A stretch of 64,000 bases of DNA from Streptomyces griseoviridis (lineage in GTDB: Bacteria > Actinomycetota > Actinomycetes > Streptomycetales > Streptomycetaceae). The notes beneath the pieces are model-generated. The model ran no database searches. It was not told the origin of the DNA and saw nothing but the letters and a program-made list of their open reading frames with translations. Position 1 is the first letter of the stretch. Each line of letters opens with the position of its first letter. Location: positions 62,001-126,000 of the forward strand of contig BMSM01000010.1 of NCBI GenBank assembly GCA_014649155.1, in the 5' to 3' direction. A program made the translations under genes and the position numbers. Shown in pieces: positions 7,995-16,177 of the stretch.

Positions 7995-9118
7995 GCGGCC
8001 GGCTCCGGGTGGACGGGACGGCCGTCGGACATCCGGTTGTTCCGCCACACGTTCCCGGCGCCGTCCGCGTTCCAGTGCGCGACCACGCCGTAGCCGCCGG
8101 AGGCGGGGTGGTACTGCGTGGAGAAGACGTTGTCGGTGACCTCGATGTGCGTGGCGCCCTCGGCACCGCCGTACAGGGCGTAGGCGCCGCCTGCGATCCA
8201 GTTGCGGTCGACGGTGACGTTGCGGACCACGCCGGTGTCCGCGAACAGGCCGATGCTGCCGGAGGCGCCCTGCTTCAGGCCGGTCGGGTTGAGCAGGGTG
8301 TTGTGGCGGATGACCAGGTGCCCGGTGTTGCCGCCGCCGCTGATCACGGCGTTGGTGTGCTGCCACTCGCCGCCCAGGTTGACGAACGGCACCAGGTCGT
8401 GGACGTAGTTGTCGTGCAGGTGTCCCTGCCCCATGGAGAGGGCGTCGCCGAACACGGAGACGTCGCACCAGCCGACCTCGATCGAGCCGCCGCCCATGTT
8501 CGACACCGCGTAGTCCACGCCGCCGTTGTCGGGTCCCTCGCCGGGTACCGCGGTGATGGTGGAGTGCAGGACCCGCAGGCCCTTGTGGCCGGGGCGCAGG
8601 TTGATGCCCCACCAGTTGTCCGAGGTGATCCTGGAGTCGATCACGGTGACGTCGTCGGCGTAGATGTCGAGCGAACCGGTGATGTCCCAGCCCCGGATGA
8701 CCGTGCCGTTCTCCCGGATGGCCAGGTAGCCGGTGTCGTGGGGCTCCAGCGCGGTGCGGTGGCCGGTGGTGCGGGCGTCGGGGAAGCCGCAGGCGGCGGG
8801 GGAGGCGCAGGCGCCCCCGGGCGCCGCGGACGTGCGGCTCCCGCCGGGCGCCGGGGTCGCCGGCGGTGCGGCGGGCGGGATCCCGGCCGTCGCGGAGGCC
8901 GTGGCGGTGGGGGGCGACGGCGCGGCGCCGGACGGCGCGGTGTCCGACGGCGCGGTGTCCGACGGTGCCGGGGACGTGCGGGCGCGGCACTCCGGTGCGC
9001 CGTCCGGGCAGTCCCGCGCCGCGGGCGCCCCCGGCTCCGTGCAGGCCGCTCCCGCCAGAGCCAGCAGCGCGGCGAGCAGCAGCCCCGCGAGCGGTGTCCG
9101 TCCGGTACGCCGTGGCAT
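7991..9118 (-). CDS. right-handed parallel beta-helix lipoprotein (polysaccharide-lyase-like fold)
   Basis: 375 aa. A lipoprotein signal (basic MPRRTGR, hydrophobic core, lipobox LAGAAC) is followed by a Ser/Pro/Thr/Ala-rich linker to about residue 90 with repeated PSDTAPS units. The remaining ~280 residues show short rungs with Asn/Gly turns (VIDSRITSDNWWGINLRPGHKGLRVLHSTI, HLVIRHNTLLNPTG, VRNVTVDRNWIAGG), as in pectate-lyase-like beta-helices. It is probably anchored outside the membrane, where it could bind, trim or epimerise the exported polymer. Catalytic residues could not be assigned. It lies between the flippase gene and a glycosyltransferase gene in one operon. Confidence 0.78.
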   Translation of the reverse strand: MPRRTGRTPLAGLLLAALLALAGAACTEPGAPAARDCPDGAPECRARTSPAPSDTAPSDTAPSGAAPSPPTATASATAGIPPAAPPATPAPGGSRTSAAPGGACASPAACGFPDARTTGHRTALEPHDTGYLAIRENGTVIRGWDITGSLDIYADDVTVIDSRITSDNWWGINLRPGHKGLRVLHSTITAVPGEGPDNGGVDYAVSNMGGGSIEVGWCDVSVFGDALSMGQGHLHDNYVHDLVPFVNLGGEWQHTNAVISGGGNTGHLVIRHNTLLNPTGLKQGASGSIGLFADTGVVRNVTVDRNWIAGGAYALYGGAEGATHIEVTDNVFSTQYHPASGGYGVVAHWNADGAGNVWRNNRMSDGRPVHPEPAA

Positions 9119-9123
9119 CCGGC

Positions 9124-10647
9124 TCACCTCACGTCCTGTCGGGCGGGCGGGACCGGCGCGGCCGGCCGGCCGGCGCGGCGGGTGCCGCGCAGGAAGTCGC
9201 GGCCGGGCAGCACGCACACCGCGTAGCCGGCCAGCGCGACCGCGCCGACGGCGACGAGCCCGAGCGGCCCGTCGCCGAACGGGCCGCGCAGGCCGAGGAC
9301 GAGCACGGTCATCACGGCCCCGCCGAGGAAGGGCCACGCACAGGCCCGGCCGACCGGCCCGAGCCCGATGCCGCCCCGGCGGAGCGCGACCAGGAAGACC
9401 GGCACCACCAGGCCGCCGGCCACCAGCACATGCCCCTGGGCGACGCCGACGATGCCGTTGAGCCGGGCGGCGGCGAGCAGCACCGGTATCAGCGCCACCA
9501 GCCACAGCCCCTGCACCAGGAAGAGCGAACGGCGCTGCCCGGCCGCCACCAGGCAGTCGTAGGCGAGTTCGCCGCCGATGCGGATCAGACCGAGGGCCAT
9601 CAGCCAGGGCAGGGCCGCGGCGGCGGGGGTCCACTGGCTGCCGTAGACCAGCCGGACGACAGGTTCCGCGAGGCCCGCCAGCAGGACGCAGAGCGGGACC
9701 GTGCCGGTGATCAGCACGCCCAGGGCGCGGGCGAAGCCCTCGGCGAGCGCCCGGGGCGAGCCGGCCAGGCGGGAGAAACCGGCGAAGGAGACCCGTCGGG
9801 CGGCCTCGGAGATGATCCGGACCGGCCAGCCGGAGATGTTGAACGCGAGCACGTAGAAGCCCAGGGCCACGTTGCCCAGCGCCGCGCCGAGCACCATCGT
9901 GTCGACGTTGACCACGGCCAGGGCCAGCATGCTCGCCCCGGCCAGCGGCAGCCCGAACCGCAGCAGGGCGCGGGCCTGCCCGGCGTCCCAGCCGAACCTG
10001 AGGGCGCCCGGCGCCGCCAGCGCGCACCCGATCAGCGACACCAGGTTCCCCACCACCGCCCCGCAGGCGAAGCTCATCGCGCCCCAGCCCGCGAAGGCCA
10101 GCAGCAGGGTCACGGCGGTGCCGGTGACGAAGTTGAGCCCGTCGATGAGCATGCGCCGGCCCTGGGCGAACTCCCGGGTGAGGATGCCGCCGGGCACCTG
10201 GGCCACCCCGTCGATCACCACGCACAGGCACATCACCCGCAGTACCTCGGTGGCGTCCGCCGTGCCGAGCAGCCCGCCCACCGCGGGCGCCGCCGCGAAC
10301 AGGGCCGCGTACAGCAGACCGCTGGAGAGGGTGCTCAGGGTGAGCACGGTCGGCGCGAACCGCCGGGGGTCGCCCTCCCAGCGCACCAGGGCCAGGCCCA
10401 CGCCCAGTTCGTTCGCGGACAGCAGGACCAGCAGTACGGTCTGGGCGAGGCCGTACACCCCCCATTCGGCGGGGCCCAGCGCGAAGCGCGCGAGGACGAT
10501 GCCGGTCGCGAAGTTCCCGAGGCGCAGGACGACGGTGTTGACGAGGCTCCACCGGGCCGCCGAGCGTACCTTCGGGCCGAGGGCGGCGAAGACGGGTGCC
10601 TCGGCGGCCTCGCCCGGCTCACTCCCCGGTGCTCGGGCGGTGTCCAC
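9124..10647 (-). CDS. Wzx-type polysaccharide flippase (MOP superfamily)
   Basis: 507 aa with about 12-14 hydrophobic helices and the family's opening pattern: a helix after WSLVNTVVLRLGNFATGIVLARFALGPAEWGVYGLAQ, later VNVDTMVLGAALGNVALGFYVLAFNISGWP. The start is set at the GTG at 10647, which follows GAGGAGG by 6 nt. A longer frame from an upstream ATG would run deep into the preceding gene and has a low-complexity R/P/G-rich start. The gene therefore overlaps the upstream Wzz gene by 29 bp. It would flip undecaprenyl-linked repeat units to the outer face of the membrane. Confidence 0.85.
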   Translation of the reverse strand: MDTARAPGSEPGEAAEAPVFAALGPKVRSAARWSLVNTVVLRLGNFATGIVLARFALGPAEWGVYGLAQTVLLVLLSANELGVGLALVRWEGDPRRFAPTVLTLSTLSSGLLYAALFAAAPAVGGLLGTADATEVLRVMCLCVVIDGVAQVPGGILTREFAQGRRMLIDGLNFVTGTAVTLLLAFAGWGAMSFACGAVVGNLVSLIGCALAAPGALRFGWDAGQARALLRFGLPLAGASMLALAVVNVDTMVLGAALGNVALGFYVLAFNISGWPVRIISEAARRVSFAGFSRLAGSPRALAEGFARALGVLITGTVPLCVLLAGLAEPVVRLVYGSQWTPAAAALPWLMALGLIRIGGELAYDCLVAAGQRRSLFLVQGLWLVALIPVLLAAARLNGIVGVAQGHVLVAGGLVVPVFLVALRRGGIGLGPVGRACAWPFLGGAVMTVLVLGLRGPFGDGPLGLVAVGAVALAGYAVCVLPGRDFLRGTRRAGRPAAPVPPARQDVR

Positions 10648-11440
10648 CGGTTGCCTCCTCGTCGAGCGGCTCGGCGGCGGAGGCGACCGCCGCCACGGGC
10701 CGGTCCGCCCCGGCGTCCCGGGCGGGCCGGGACCAGCTCGGCGGCCGGCGGATGGCGAGGGTCCGGTCCACGGCGGTGCCGGCGGCGGGTGCGGCGGCGG
10801 GCGCACCGGCGGTGGCCGGGTCCGCCCCGGGCGCGGGGGGCCCCGGCCTGCGCCGCGCCTCCACGTAGAAGGCGGCGGCCAGGGTGCCGGCCAGGCCCAG
10901 CGCCCCGGCCATGACCAGGGACTGCAGCCGGGTCCTGGTCTGCGCCACCGGCTTCTGCGGCGGCACGATCGTGGTCATCCGGATCATGGCCTTCGGCTCG
11001 ACCGACTGCTCCTTCTGGAACGCGGCCAGCCGCTCCGCGGCGTACTCGGTGAGGATCTTGTCGGAGGCCAGCACGGAGGACGGCTCGGTGCCGGTGACGG
11101 TCAGCCAGAGCAGCGGTCCCTGCGCGTTGTCGGCGAGCTTCGTCTCGAACGTGCCTGCGGCGCCGCGGGACTTCAGCTCCCTCAGCGAGTCGTCGGAGTT
11201 GAGACTGCGGGCCAGGCTGTCGGCCATGCCGGTGAGCGAGGTCTGGGTGCTGAGGAAGGGATTCCCGTCGTACGCCAGCGTGGCCTTCTGGGAGTTGAGC
11301 AGCACCACCGTGCTCTGCGACCGGTAGTCCACGGGGACGAGCAGGGTCACGCCGAGGAGCAGGCCGGCGGTGAGCAGCAGTCCGGGCAGCAGGACGTACC
11401 AGCGCCTGCGCAGGACCCGGACGATCTCAGCGAGATCCAT
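10619..11440 (-). CDS. Wzz-type chain-length determinant protein
   Basis: 273 aa. It shares with the other two Wzz modules of the locus the opening RRRWYVLLPGLLL (TM1 ~14-35), an extracytoplasmic region with VDYRSQSTVVLLNS, and TM2 at about 176-195 (LVMAGALGLAGTLAAAFYVEARRR). The last ~75 residues are a Pro/Ala-rich cytoplasmic tail with no Tyr cluster or kinase domain. An RBS (AAGGGGGAAC) precedes the ATG. It heads the flippase-lipoprotein-GT-methyltransferase gene run. It probably works with the fused Wzz-Wzy protein to set chain length. Confidence 0.8.
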   Translation of the reverse strand: MDLAEIVRVLRRRWYVLLPGLLLTAGLLLGVTLLVPVDYRSQSTVVLLNSQKATLAYDGNPFLSTQTSLTGMADSLARSLNSDDSLRELKSRGAAGTFETKLADNAQGPLLWLTVTGTEPSSVLASDKILTEYAAERLAAFQKEQSVEPKAMIRMTTIVPPQKPVAQTRTRLQSLVMAGALGLAGTLAAAFYVEARRRPGPPAPGADPATAGAPAAAPAAGTAVDRTLAIRRPPSWSRPARDAGADRPVAAVASAAEPLDEEATGGHRPSTGE

Positions 11441-11491
11441 GGACGTTCCCCCTTGCGGTCCCCCGTGCGACGGTCATGTGTGGCGAGCGGA

Positions 11492-12625
11492 TCATAGGGG
11501 GAGGGTTCGCTCCGTGGGACGGGCCAGGTCGGTCGGTCTCGGCCGGGTGCGCGCGGCGCCCGGCTCCAGCAGGACGTCGGCGATGCGCTCGCTCGCCCGG
11601 CCGTCCCACAGCGCGGGCCGGCGTGGCGCCGGCGGGTCGTCGAGCACCGCGTGCACGGTGCGCACGACGCGGTCCGGGTCCCGTCCGGCCAGGACGTTGG
11701 TGCCCTCCTCGACGGTGACGGGCCGCTCGGTGTTGTCCCGCAGCGTCACGCACGGCACGCCCAGCGCGGTGGTCTCCTCCTGCACACCGCCCGAGTCCGT
11801 CAGCACCACCCGTGCCGCGTCCTGGAGCGCGAGGAAGTCCAGGTATCCGGCGGGCGGGACGAGCCGGACGCCGCCGGGAACCCCCAGGCCGGCGAGCCGG
11901 CCGGCCGCGCGGGGGTGCGCCGGCAGCACCAGCGGACAGCGGCCGGCGATCTCCCCGAGCGCCTTCAGCAGCCCGGTGAGCACCTCGGGGTCGTCCACGT
12001 TGGCGGGCCGGTGCAGGGTGACCAGGCCGTAGCCGCCCCTGGTCAGGCCGTACCGGCCGAGGACGTCCGAGGCGCGGGCGCGGTCCAGGTTCGCCAGCAG
12101 GGTGTCGATCATGACGTTGCCGACGAGGTGGATCTGGTCGTCCCGGTAGCCCTCGGCACGCAGGTTGCGGGCCGCGTCGGGGGAGGGGGCCAGCAGATAG
12201 TCGCTCACCCGGTCGGTGGCGACCCGGTTGACCTCCTCCGGCATGCTCCAGTCCCGGCTGCGCAGCCCGGCCTCCACGTGTGCCAGCAGCGGCCCCGCCT
12301 TCGCGGTGACCAGGGAGCAGGCCAGGGTGGAGTTGATGTCGCCGACCACGACGACGAGGTCCGGGGCCGCCTCCGCCAGCAGCGGCTCGAACGCGGTCAT
12401 CACCCGGCCGGTCTGCTCGGCGTGGCTGCCGGAGCCGACGCCGAGGAAGCGGTCCGGCGGGCGGATGCCCAGATCGGCGAAGAACACGTCGTTCATGGCC
12501 GGGTCGTAGTGCTGGCCGGTGTGGACGAGGAGCACCTCGGCGCCCCGGCGCTCCAGCGCGTCCATCACCGGTTTGATCTTCATGTAGTTGGGGCGGGCCC
12601 CGGCGACACAGACGATGCGCGGCAT
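11492..12625 (-). CDS. wecB: UDP-N-acetylglucosamine 2-epimerase (non-hydrolysing)
   Basis: 377 aa, the usual length. Family motifs are clear: VAGARPNYMKIKPVM, VHTGQHYD, VVVGDINSTLA, HVEAGLRS, MPEEVNRVATD, TLHRPANVDD, and TDSGGVQEETTALGVPCVTLRDNTERP. It converts UDP-GlcNAc to UDP-ManNAc in the cytoplasm. The next gene (3 bp away) encodes the matching UDP-ManNAc dehydrogenase, so the pair should make UDP-ManNAcA for the polymer. The symbol is given by homology to wecB/mnaA. Confidence 0.92.
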   Translation of the reverse strand: MPRIVCVAGARPNYMKIKPVMDALERRGAEVLLVHTGQHYDPAMNDVFFADLGIRPPDRFLGVGSGSHAEQTGRVMTAFEPLLAEAAPDLVVVVGDINSTLACSLVTAKAGPLLAHVEAGLRSRDWSMPEEVNRVATDRVSDYLLAPSPDAARNLRAEGYRDDQIHLVGNVMIDTLLANLDRARASDVLGRYGLTRGGYGLVTLHRPANVDDPEVLTGLLKALGEIAGRCPLVLPAHPRAAGRLAGLGVPGGVRLVPPAGYLDFLALQDAARVVLTDSGGVQEETTALGVPCVTLRDNTERPVTVEEGTNVLAGRDPDRVVRTVHAVLDDPPAPRRPALWDGRASERIADVLLEPGAARTRPRPTDLARPTERTLPL

Positions 12626-12628
12626 GGG

Positions 12629-13888
12629 TCAGAGCACCTCGATCGCGGGTCCGGCCGGCAGCCGCCGGCGGCAGTCGAGGACGAGGGGGGCGTGTTCGGC
12701 GATCAGGGTGTAGTCGAAGCAGTCGTGGTCGGTGAGCAGCACCACCACGTCGGACGCCGCCAGCTCCTTCGGGTCCAGGTCGACCCGTACCAGCCGGCTG
12801 TCCACCGGCAGGCTCTCCACGACGTGCGGGTCGGCCGCCCTGACCTGCGCCCCCATGTCCAGCAGGAGCTGGGAGATGCGCAGCGCGGGCGACTCGCGCG
12901 CGTCGCCGGTGTTCTTCTTGTAGGCGAGGCCGAGCAGCAGGACGCGGGAGCCGTTGACGGACCGCCGCCGGGAGTTGAACAGGTCGCCGATCCGCCGGGC
13001 CACGTACTCCGGCATGTGGCCGTTGATGTCGTTGGCCAGTTCCACGAACCGGAAGCTCTGTCCGAGTTCGCGCTGCACCCGCCAGGACAGGTACGACGGA
13101 TCGATCGGCAGGCAGTGGCCGCCGACCCCGGGGCCGGGGGTGAACCTCATGAAGCCGAACGGCTTGCTGGACGCGGCGTCGATGGCCTGCCACACGTCGA
13201 TGTCCAGGTGGTGGGCGAACATCGCGATCTCGTTGACCAGCGCGATGTTCACGTGCCGGAAGGTGTTCTCCAGCAGTTTGGCCAGCTCGGCCTCCTTGGG
13301 CGAACTCACCGGCACGGTGGTGTCGACCAGTTGCCCGTAGAAGCCCCGCACCGCCGCCAGTGACTCCTCGTCCACGCCGGAGACGACCTTGGGGGTTTCC
13401 TTGAACCCCCAGACCGTGTTGCCCGGGTCGATCCGCTCCGGGCTGTACCCGAGCCGGAAGTCCCGGCCCGCGGTGAGCCCCGACCCCTCCTCCAGGAGCG
13501 GCGCGAACAGTTCCTGGGTGGTGCCGGGGTAGGTGGTCGACTCCAGGACGACTGTGGCACCCGGGCGCAGATAGCGGGCGAGGGTGACCGCCGACTCCTT
13601 GATGTACCGCAGGTCGGGGGTGCCCTCGTGGAGCGGGGTCGGCACGGTGACGACGGCGACGTCGAAGCCGCCGCAGTCCCGCGCCGAGTCGCTCGGCCGG
13701 TAGCTGCCGTTGTCCAGGGCGGCGCGGACCCGCTCGGAGGAGACGTCCTCCACGAAGGACTCGCCCGCCGCGAGACTCTTGATCCGCCGGGTGTCGACGT
13801 CGTAGCCGATCACCTCGTGGCCGACCTCGGCGGCCCGGACGGCCAGTGGCAGGCCGACATATCCCTGTCCGACCACGACGACGCGCAT
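12629..13888 (-). CDS. wecC: UDP-N-acetyl-D-mannosamine dehydrogenase-like nucleotide-sugar dehydrogenase
   Basis: 419 aa. The NAD-binding start VVVVGQGYVGLPLAVRAAEVG, the central segment (LLENTFRHVNIALVNEIAMF) and the catalytic-region GPGVGGHCLPIDPSYL are all present; GLAYKKNTGDARESPA marks the C-terminal UDP-sugar domain. It performs a two-step, four-electron oxidation of the C6 alcohol to a uronic acid. Pairing with the 2-epimerase points to UDP-ManNAc as substrate, though UDP-glucose or UDP-GlcNAc dehydrogenases look similar. The start shares a base with the stop of the WecG-like gene (TGATG), a tight operon arrangement. Confidence 0.88.
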   Translation of the reverse strand: MRVVVVGQGYVGLPLAVRAAEVGHEVIGYDVDTRRIKSLAAGESFVEDVSSERVRAALDNGSYRPSDSARDCGGFDVAVVTVPTPLHEGTPDLRYIKESAVTLARYLRPGATVVLESTTYPGTTQELFAPLLEEGSGLTAGRDFRLGYSPERIDPGNTVWGFKETPKVVSGVDEESLAAVRGFYGQLVDTTVPVSSPKEAELAKLLENTFRHVNIALVNEIAMFAHHLDIDVWQAIDAASSKPFGFMRFTPGPGVGGHCLPIDPSYLSWRVQRELGQSFRFVELANDINGHMPEYVARRIGDLFNSRRRSVNGSRVLLLGLAYKKNTGDARESPALRISQLLLDMGAQVRAADPHVVESLPVDSRLVRVDLDPKELAASDVVVLLTDHDCFDYTLIAEHAPLVLDCRRRLPAGPAIEVL

Positions 13889-14658
13889 CAGTGACTCCTG
13901 TTCGCGGGAGCGATGGACGGGGAGAGCCGGAAGCGCTCGCGCGCCGTCATGAGGACGAAGGCAGCATTGGTGGTGAGGTAGCGCCGGCCCAGCCGGCGCG
14001 GTTCCTGGAGTGCCCGGTACAGCCATTCCAGGCCCCGGCGCTGCCAGGACTCGGGCGCCCGCCGGGTGACCCCGGCGAGGATGTCGAAGGAGCCGCCGAC
14101 GCCGTGCACGACCCGGGCGCCGGTACGGGCGCCCCAGGCGGCGGTGAAGACCTCCTTCTTTGGTGAGGTCATGCCAAGAAAGAGCAGCTGGGCGCCGCTC
14201 TCCGCGATGTTCCGCGCGACGGCCTCCTGCTCGGAGTCGTCGAAGTAGCCGTCGCGGTGACCCGCCACCTGGAGCGCGGGGAACCGGACGGCGACCCGGC
14301 GCAGCATCTCCTGGAGGACCTCGGGCCGGGCTCCGAGGAAGTACACCGGGATGCCCGCCGTCTCCGCCTCGGCCAGCAGCCGCAGGAACAGGTCGATGCC
14401 CGCCACCCGCTCCGGCAGCGGGGCCCGCAGGACGCGGGCGGCCCAGACCACGGCCTGCCCGTCGGCGAGGACCAGGTCGCAGCCCGCCACCGCCCGGGCC
14501 AGCCGGGGGTCGCGCCGCATGTTCACCAGCTTGGCCGCGTTGACCACGCCGATCTCCAGCCGGCGGCCCTCGCGCACCGCGGCGAGACAGCGCTCGACGG
14601 TCTGGTCCATCGTGAGCGCGTCCACGTCGATCCCGAACAGCGACCGCCGCTCGCTCAT
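13888..14658 (-). CDS. WecG/TagA/CpsF family glycosyltransferase (GT26)
   Basis: 256 aa, near the usual ~245. The GT26 hallmarks are FGIDVDALTMDQTVERCL, VVNAAKLVNMRRD, DLVLADGQAVVWAARVL, ERVAGIDLF, PVYFLGARPEVLQEM, and the downstream LLFLGMTSPKKEVF...VVHGVGGSFDILAG. Members transfer N-acetylmannosamine (TagA) or N-acetylmannosaminuronate (WecG) to a lipid-linked sugar. Next to wecB and wecC, a ManNAcA transferase is the best guess. The ATG overlaps the stop of the toroid gene (ATGA) and its own stop overlaps the wecC-like start. Confidence 0.88.
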   Translation of the reverse strand: MSERRSLFGIDVDALTMDQTVERCLAAVREGRRLEIGVVNAAKLVNMRRDPRLARAVAGCDLVLADGQAVVWAARVLRAPLPERVAGIDLFLRLLAEAETAGIPVYFLGARPEVLQEMLRRVAVRFPALQVAGHRDGYFDDSEQEAVARNIAESGAQLLFLGMTSPKKEVFTAAWGARTGARVVHGVGGSFDILAGVTRRAPESWQRRGLEWLYRALQEPRRLGRRYLTTNAAFVLMTARERFRLSPSIAPANRSH

Positions 14659-15821
14659 GTCCGGCCCCCCAGCCAGGCGTGCAGCATCCAGCCGAGCTCG
14701 TACGGACGGCACTCGCGGTCCACGGACAGCGGGCGGTACACCCGGTCCAGCGGTGCGAGCCGCAGCCCCGGCACGGCCCGCGTGGCCAGCCCGCGCACGG
14801 CGCGTACGGCCTTCCGCGGGTCGCCCCGGTACACCTTGCGCCAGGTGACGCCCAGGCCGTCGAGGATCAACGGCTCCCGGACGGCCGGGTGGCCGGCCAG
14901 CTCCGGTACCTCCGTCATCCAGCGCAGCCCCTCGCGGACGGCCGCCCCGTGGTCGGCGCCGCCGGCCTCGGCCAGGTCGAACAGGGCGGTCGGCGCCATC
15001 GCGTGCTGGTGGACGCTGTACACCGGGTAGCCCTCGACGACACCGCCGGTGCGGGCGTCGTAGTGCCACCACCACTGGCCGCCCTCGCCCTGGAGCGCGC
15101 AGATCCGGGCCGCGCAGGCGTCGGCCGCGGCGAGTGCCTCGGCGTCACCGGGGCCGGTGGCGTGCGCGCGGGCCAGCGCCTGGAGGGGGTACGTCTGGTC
15201 GGCGAAGCAGCTCACGTGCGCCCGGTACCAGGGCAGCAGGCCGGGGCCGGTGGCGTGCGGGAACAGCGGGCTGCCGCCGGTCCGGGACCGCAGCAGCCGG
15301 TCGCGGGCCGCCGCCAGGGGCCGTTCCACGTCGGCCGTGTCCCGGGCCGCCGCCAGCGCGGAGAGCACCCAGGCCGCCTCGACGGTGTACTGCGGCCTGG
15401 TGCGGTCGTCCAGCGCGTCCAGCCGGGCCAGGGCGTCGGACAGCTTGGGGTGCCCGGTGTCGGCGGCGGCCCAGGCGATGAGCGCCGCGTCACCGAGACC
15501 GGTCACCGAGGGCAGGGCCTCCACCAGCAGGCCGGTGAACTCCTGGGCGGTACGCCCCGCGAGCACCGCCCGCTGCCGGTCCTCCGGCAGGAAGCGGACC
15601 CCGAGGGCGGTGATGGCCGCGTACCGCGTGCTGATCCCGCGCCGCCTGAGGCGCCAGGAACCGTCCGGGGCGCGCGTCCCGGCCATGGTGAAGGCGAACG
15701 CCTCCCCGCCGGGCAACAGCATCGACGGAAGCCCCGACTCCGCCAGGTCGAGCAGCCGCCGGGCGAGCGGAACCAGCGACGGTTCGGCCCGTTCGAGCGC
15801 CGCCAGACGTGAAGTGGTCAT
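14655..15821 (-). CDS. alpha/alpha-toroid-like protein of the polysaccharide operon, function unknown
   Basis: 388 aa, no signal peptide. The sequence is a run of helix pairs with Trp/His/Gly-rich loops (GEGGQWWWHYDARTGGVVEGYPVYSVHQHAMAPTALF), as in the alpha/alpha-toroid folds of terpenoid-cyclase/prenyltransferase-like, glycoside-hydrolase and uronate-epimerase families. I cannot place it in one family, and no DxDD cyclase or zinc-ligand motif is obvious. It is the first gene of a tightly overlapping run toroid-wecG-wecC-wecB, so a role in modifying or assembling the uronate-containing unit is inferred. Its start has no strong RBS. A 356-bp upstream gap probably holds the operon promoter. 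Confidence 0.6.
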   Translation of the reverse strand: MTTSRLAALERAEPSLVPLARRLLDLAESGLPSMLLPGGEAFAFTMAGTRAPDGSWRLRRRGISTRYAAITALGVRFLPEDRQRAVLAGRTAQEFTGLLVEALPSVTGLGDAALIAWAAADTGHPKLSDALARLDALDDRTRPQYTVEAAWVLSALAAARDTADVERPLAAARDRLLRSRTGGSPLFPHATGPGLLPWYRAHVSCFADQTYPLQALARAHATGPGDAEALAAADACAARICALQGEGGQWWWHYDARTGGVVEGYPVYSVHQHAMAPTALFDLAEAGGADHGAAVREGLRWMTEVPELAGHPAVREPLILDGLGVTWRKVYRGDPRKAVRAVRGLATRAVPGLRLAPLDRVYRPLSVDRECRPYELGWMLHAWLGGRT

Positions 15822-16177
15822 CTTCTGGACACACCAACCCCCCTGTGGGTCCTGTGCGGAACAGACTGGTGTCCGTCGGGCCGTGACCGGCCGGACGGTG
15901 AGAAAAAGCAGACGTCAGACGCCGGCGCGGCAGCCGCTCCCGACCCTGGACAGAGGTGTCCCCCTCACCCCGTAACCCCCCTGGTCACTACTGGCCCGTG
16001 TGCTTATTGTGCTCGGTCCGCACACATCGTGCACATGGTATGCCGGTGGTTGTTCGAAGATTCTTGGTTCGCGGGGAACAGCCGAAAACAACCGGTGACG
16101 GCGGATTCCTGTAACAGCCGGCGGCCCACGGACCGGCATCCCGCCGCAGGCTCACGGTCCGTCAACTCGCGTTCATT
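15822..16177. promoter_or_regulatory. 356-bp intergenic region, probable promoter region of the toroid-wecG-wecC-wecB operon
   Basis: The stretch between the acetyltransferase stop and the toroid gene start has no convincing frame. Bases ~16000-16110 are clearly richer in A/T than the surroundings, as expected for promoters here. No confident -35/-10 pair was picked. The part next to the acetyltransferase stop contains an inverted repeat listed separately. Confidence 0.4.
16128..16162 (-). terminator. possible terminator after the acetyltransferase gene
   Basis: ACGGACCG (16128-16135) pairs perfectly with CGGTCCGT (16155-16162) around a 19-nt GC-rich loop, 16 bp past the acetyltransferase stop on the minus strand. 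It lacks a T-tract, as is common for Streptomyces terminators. Confidence 0.4.
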
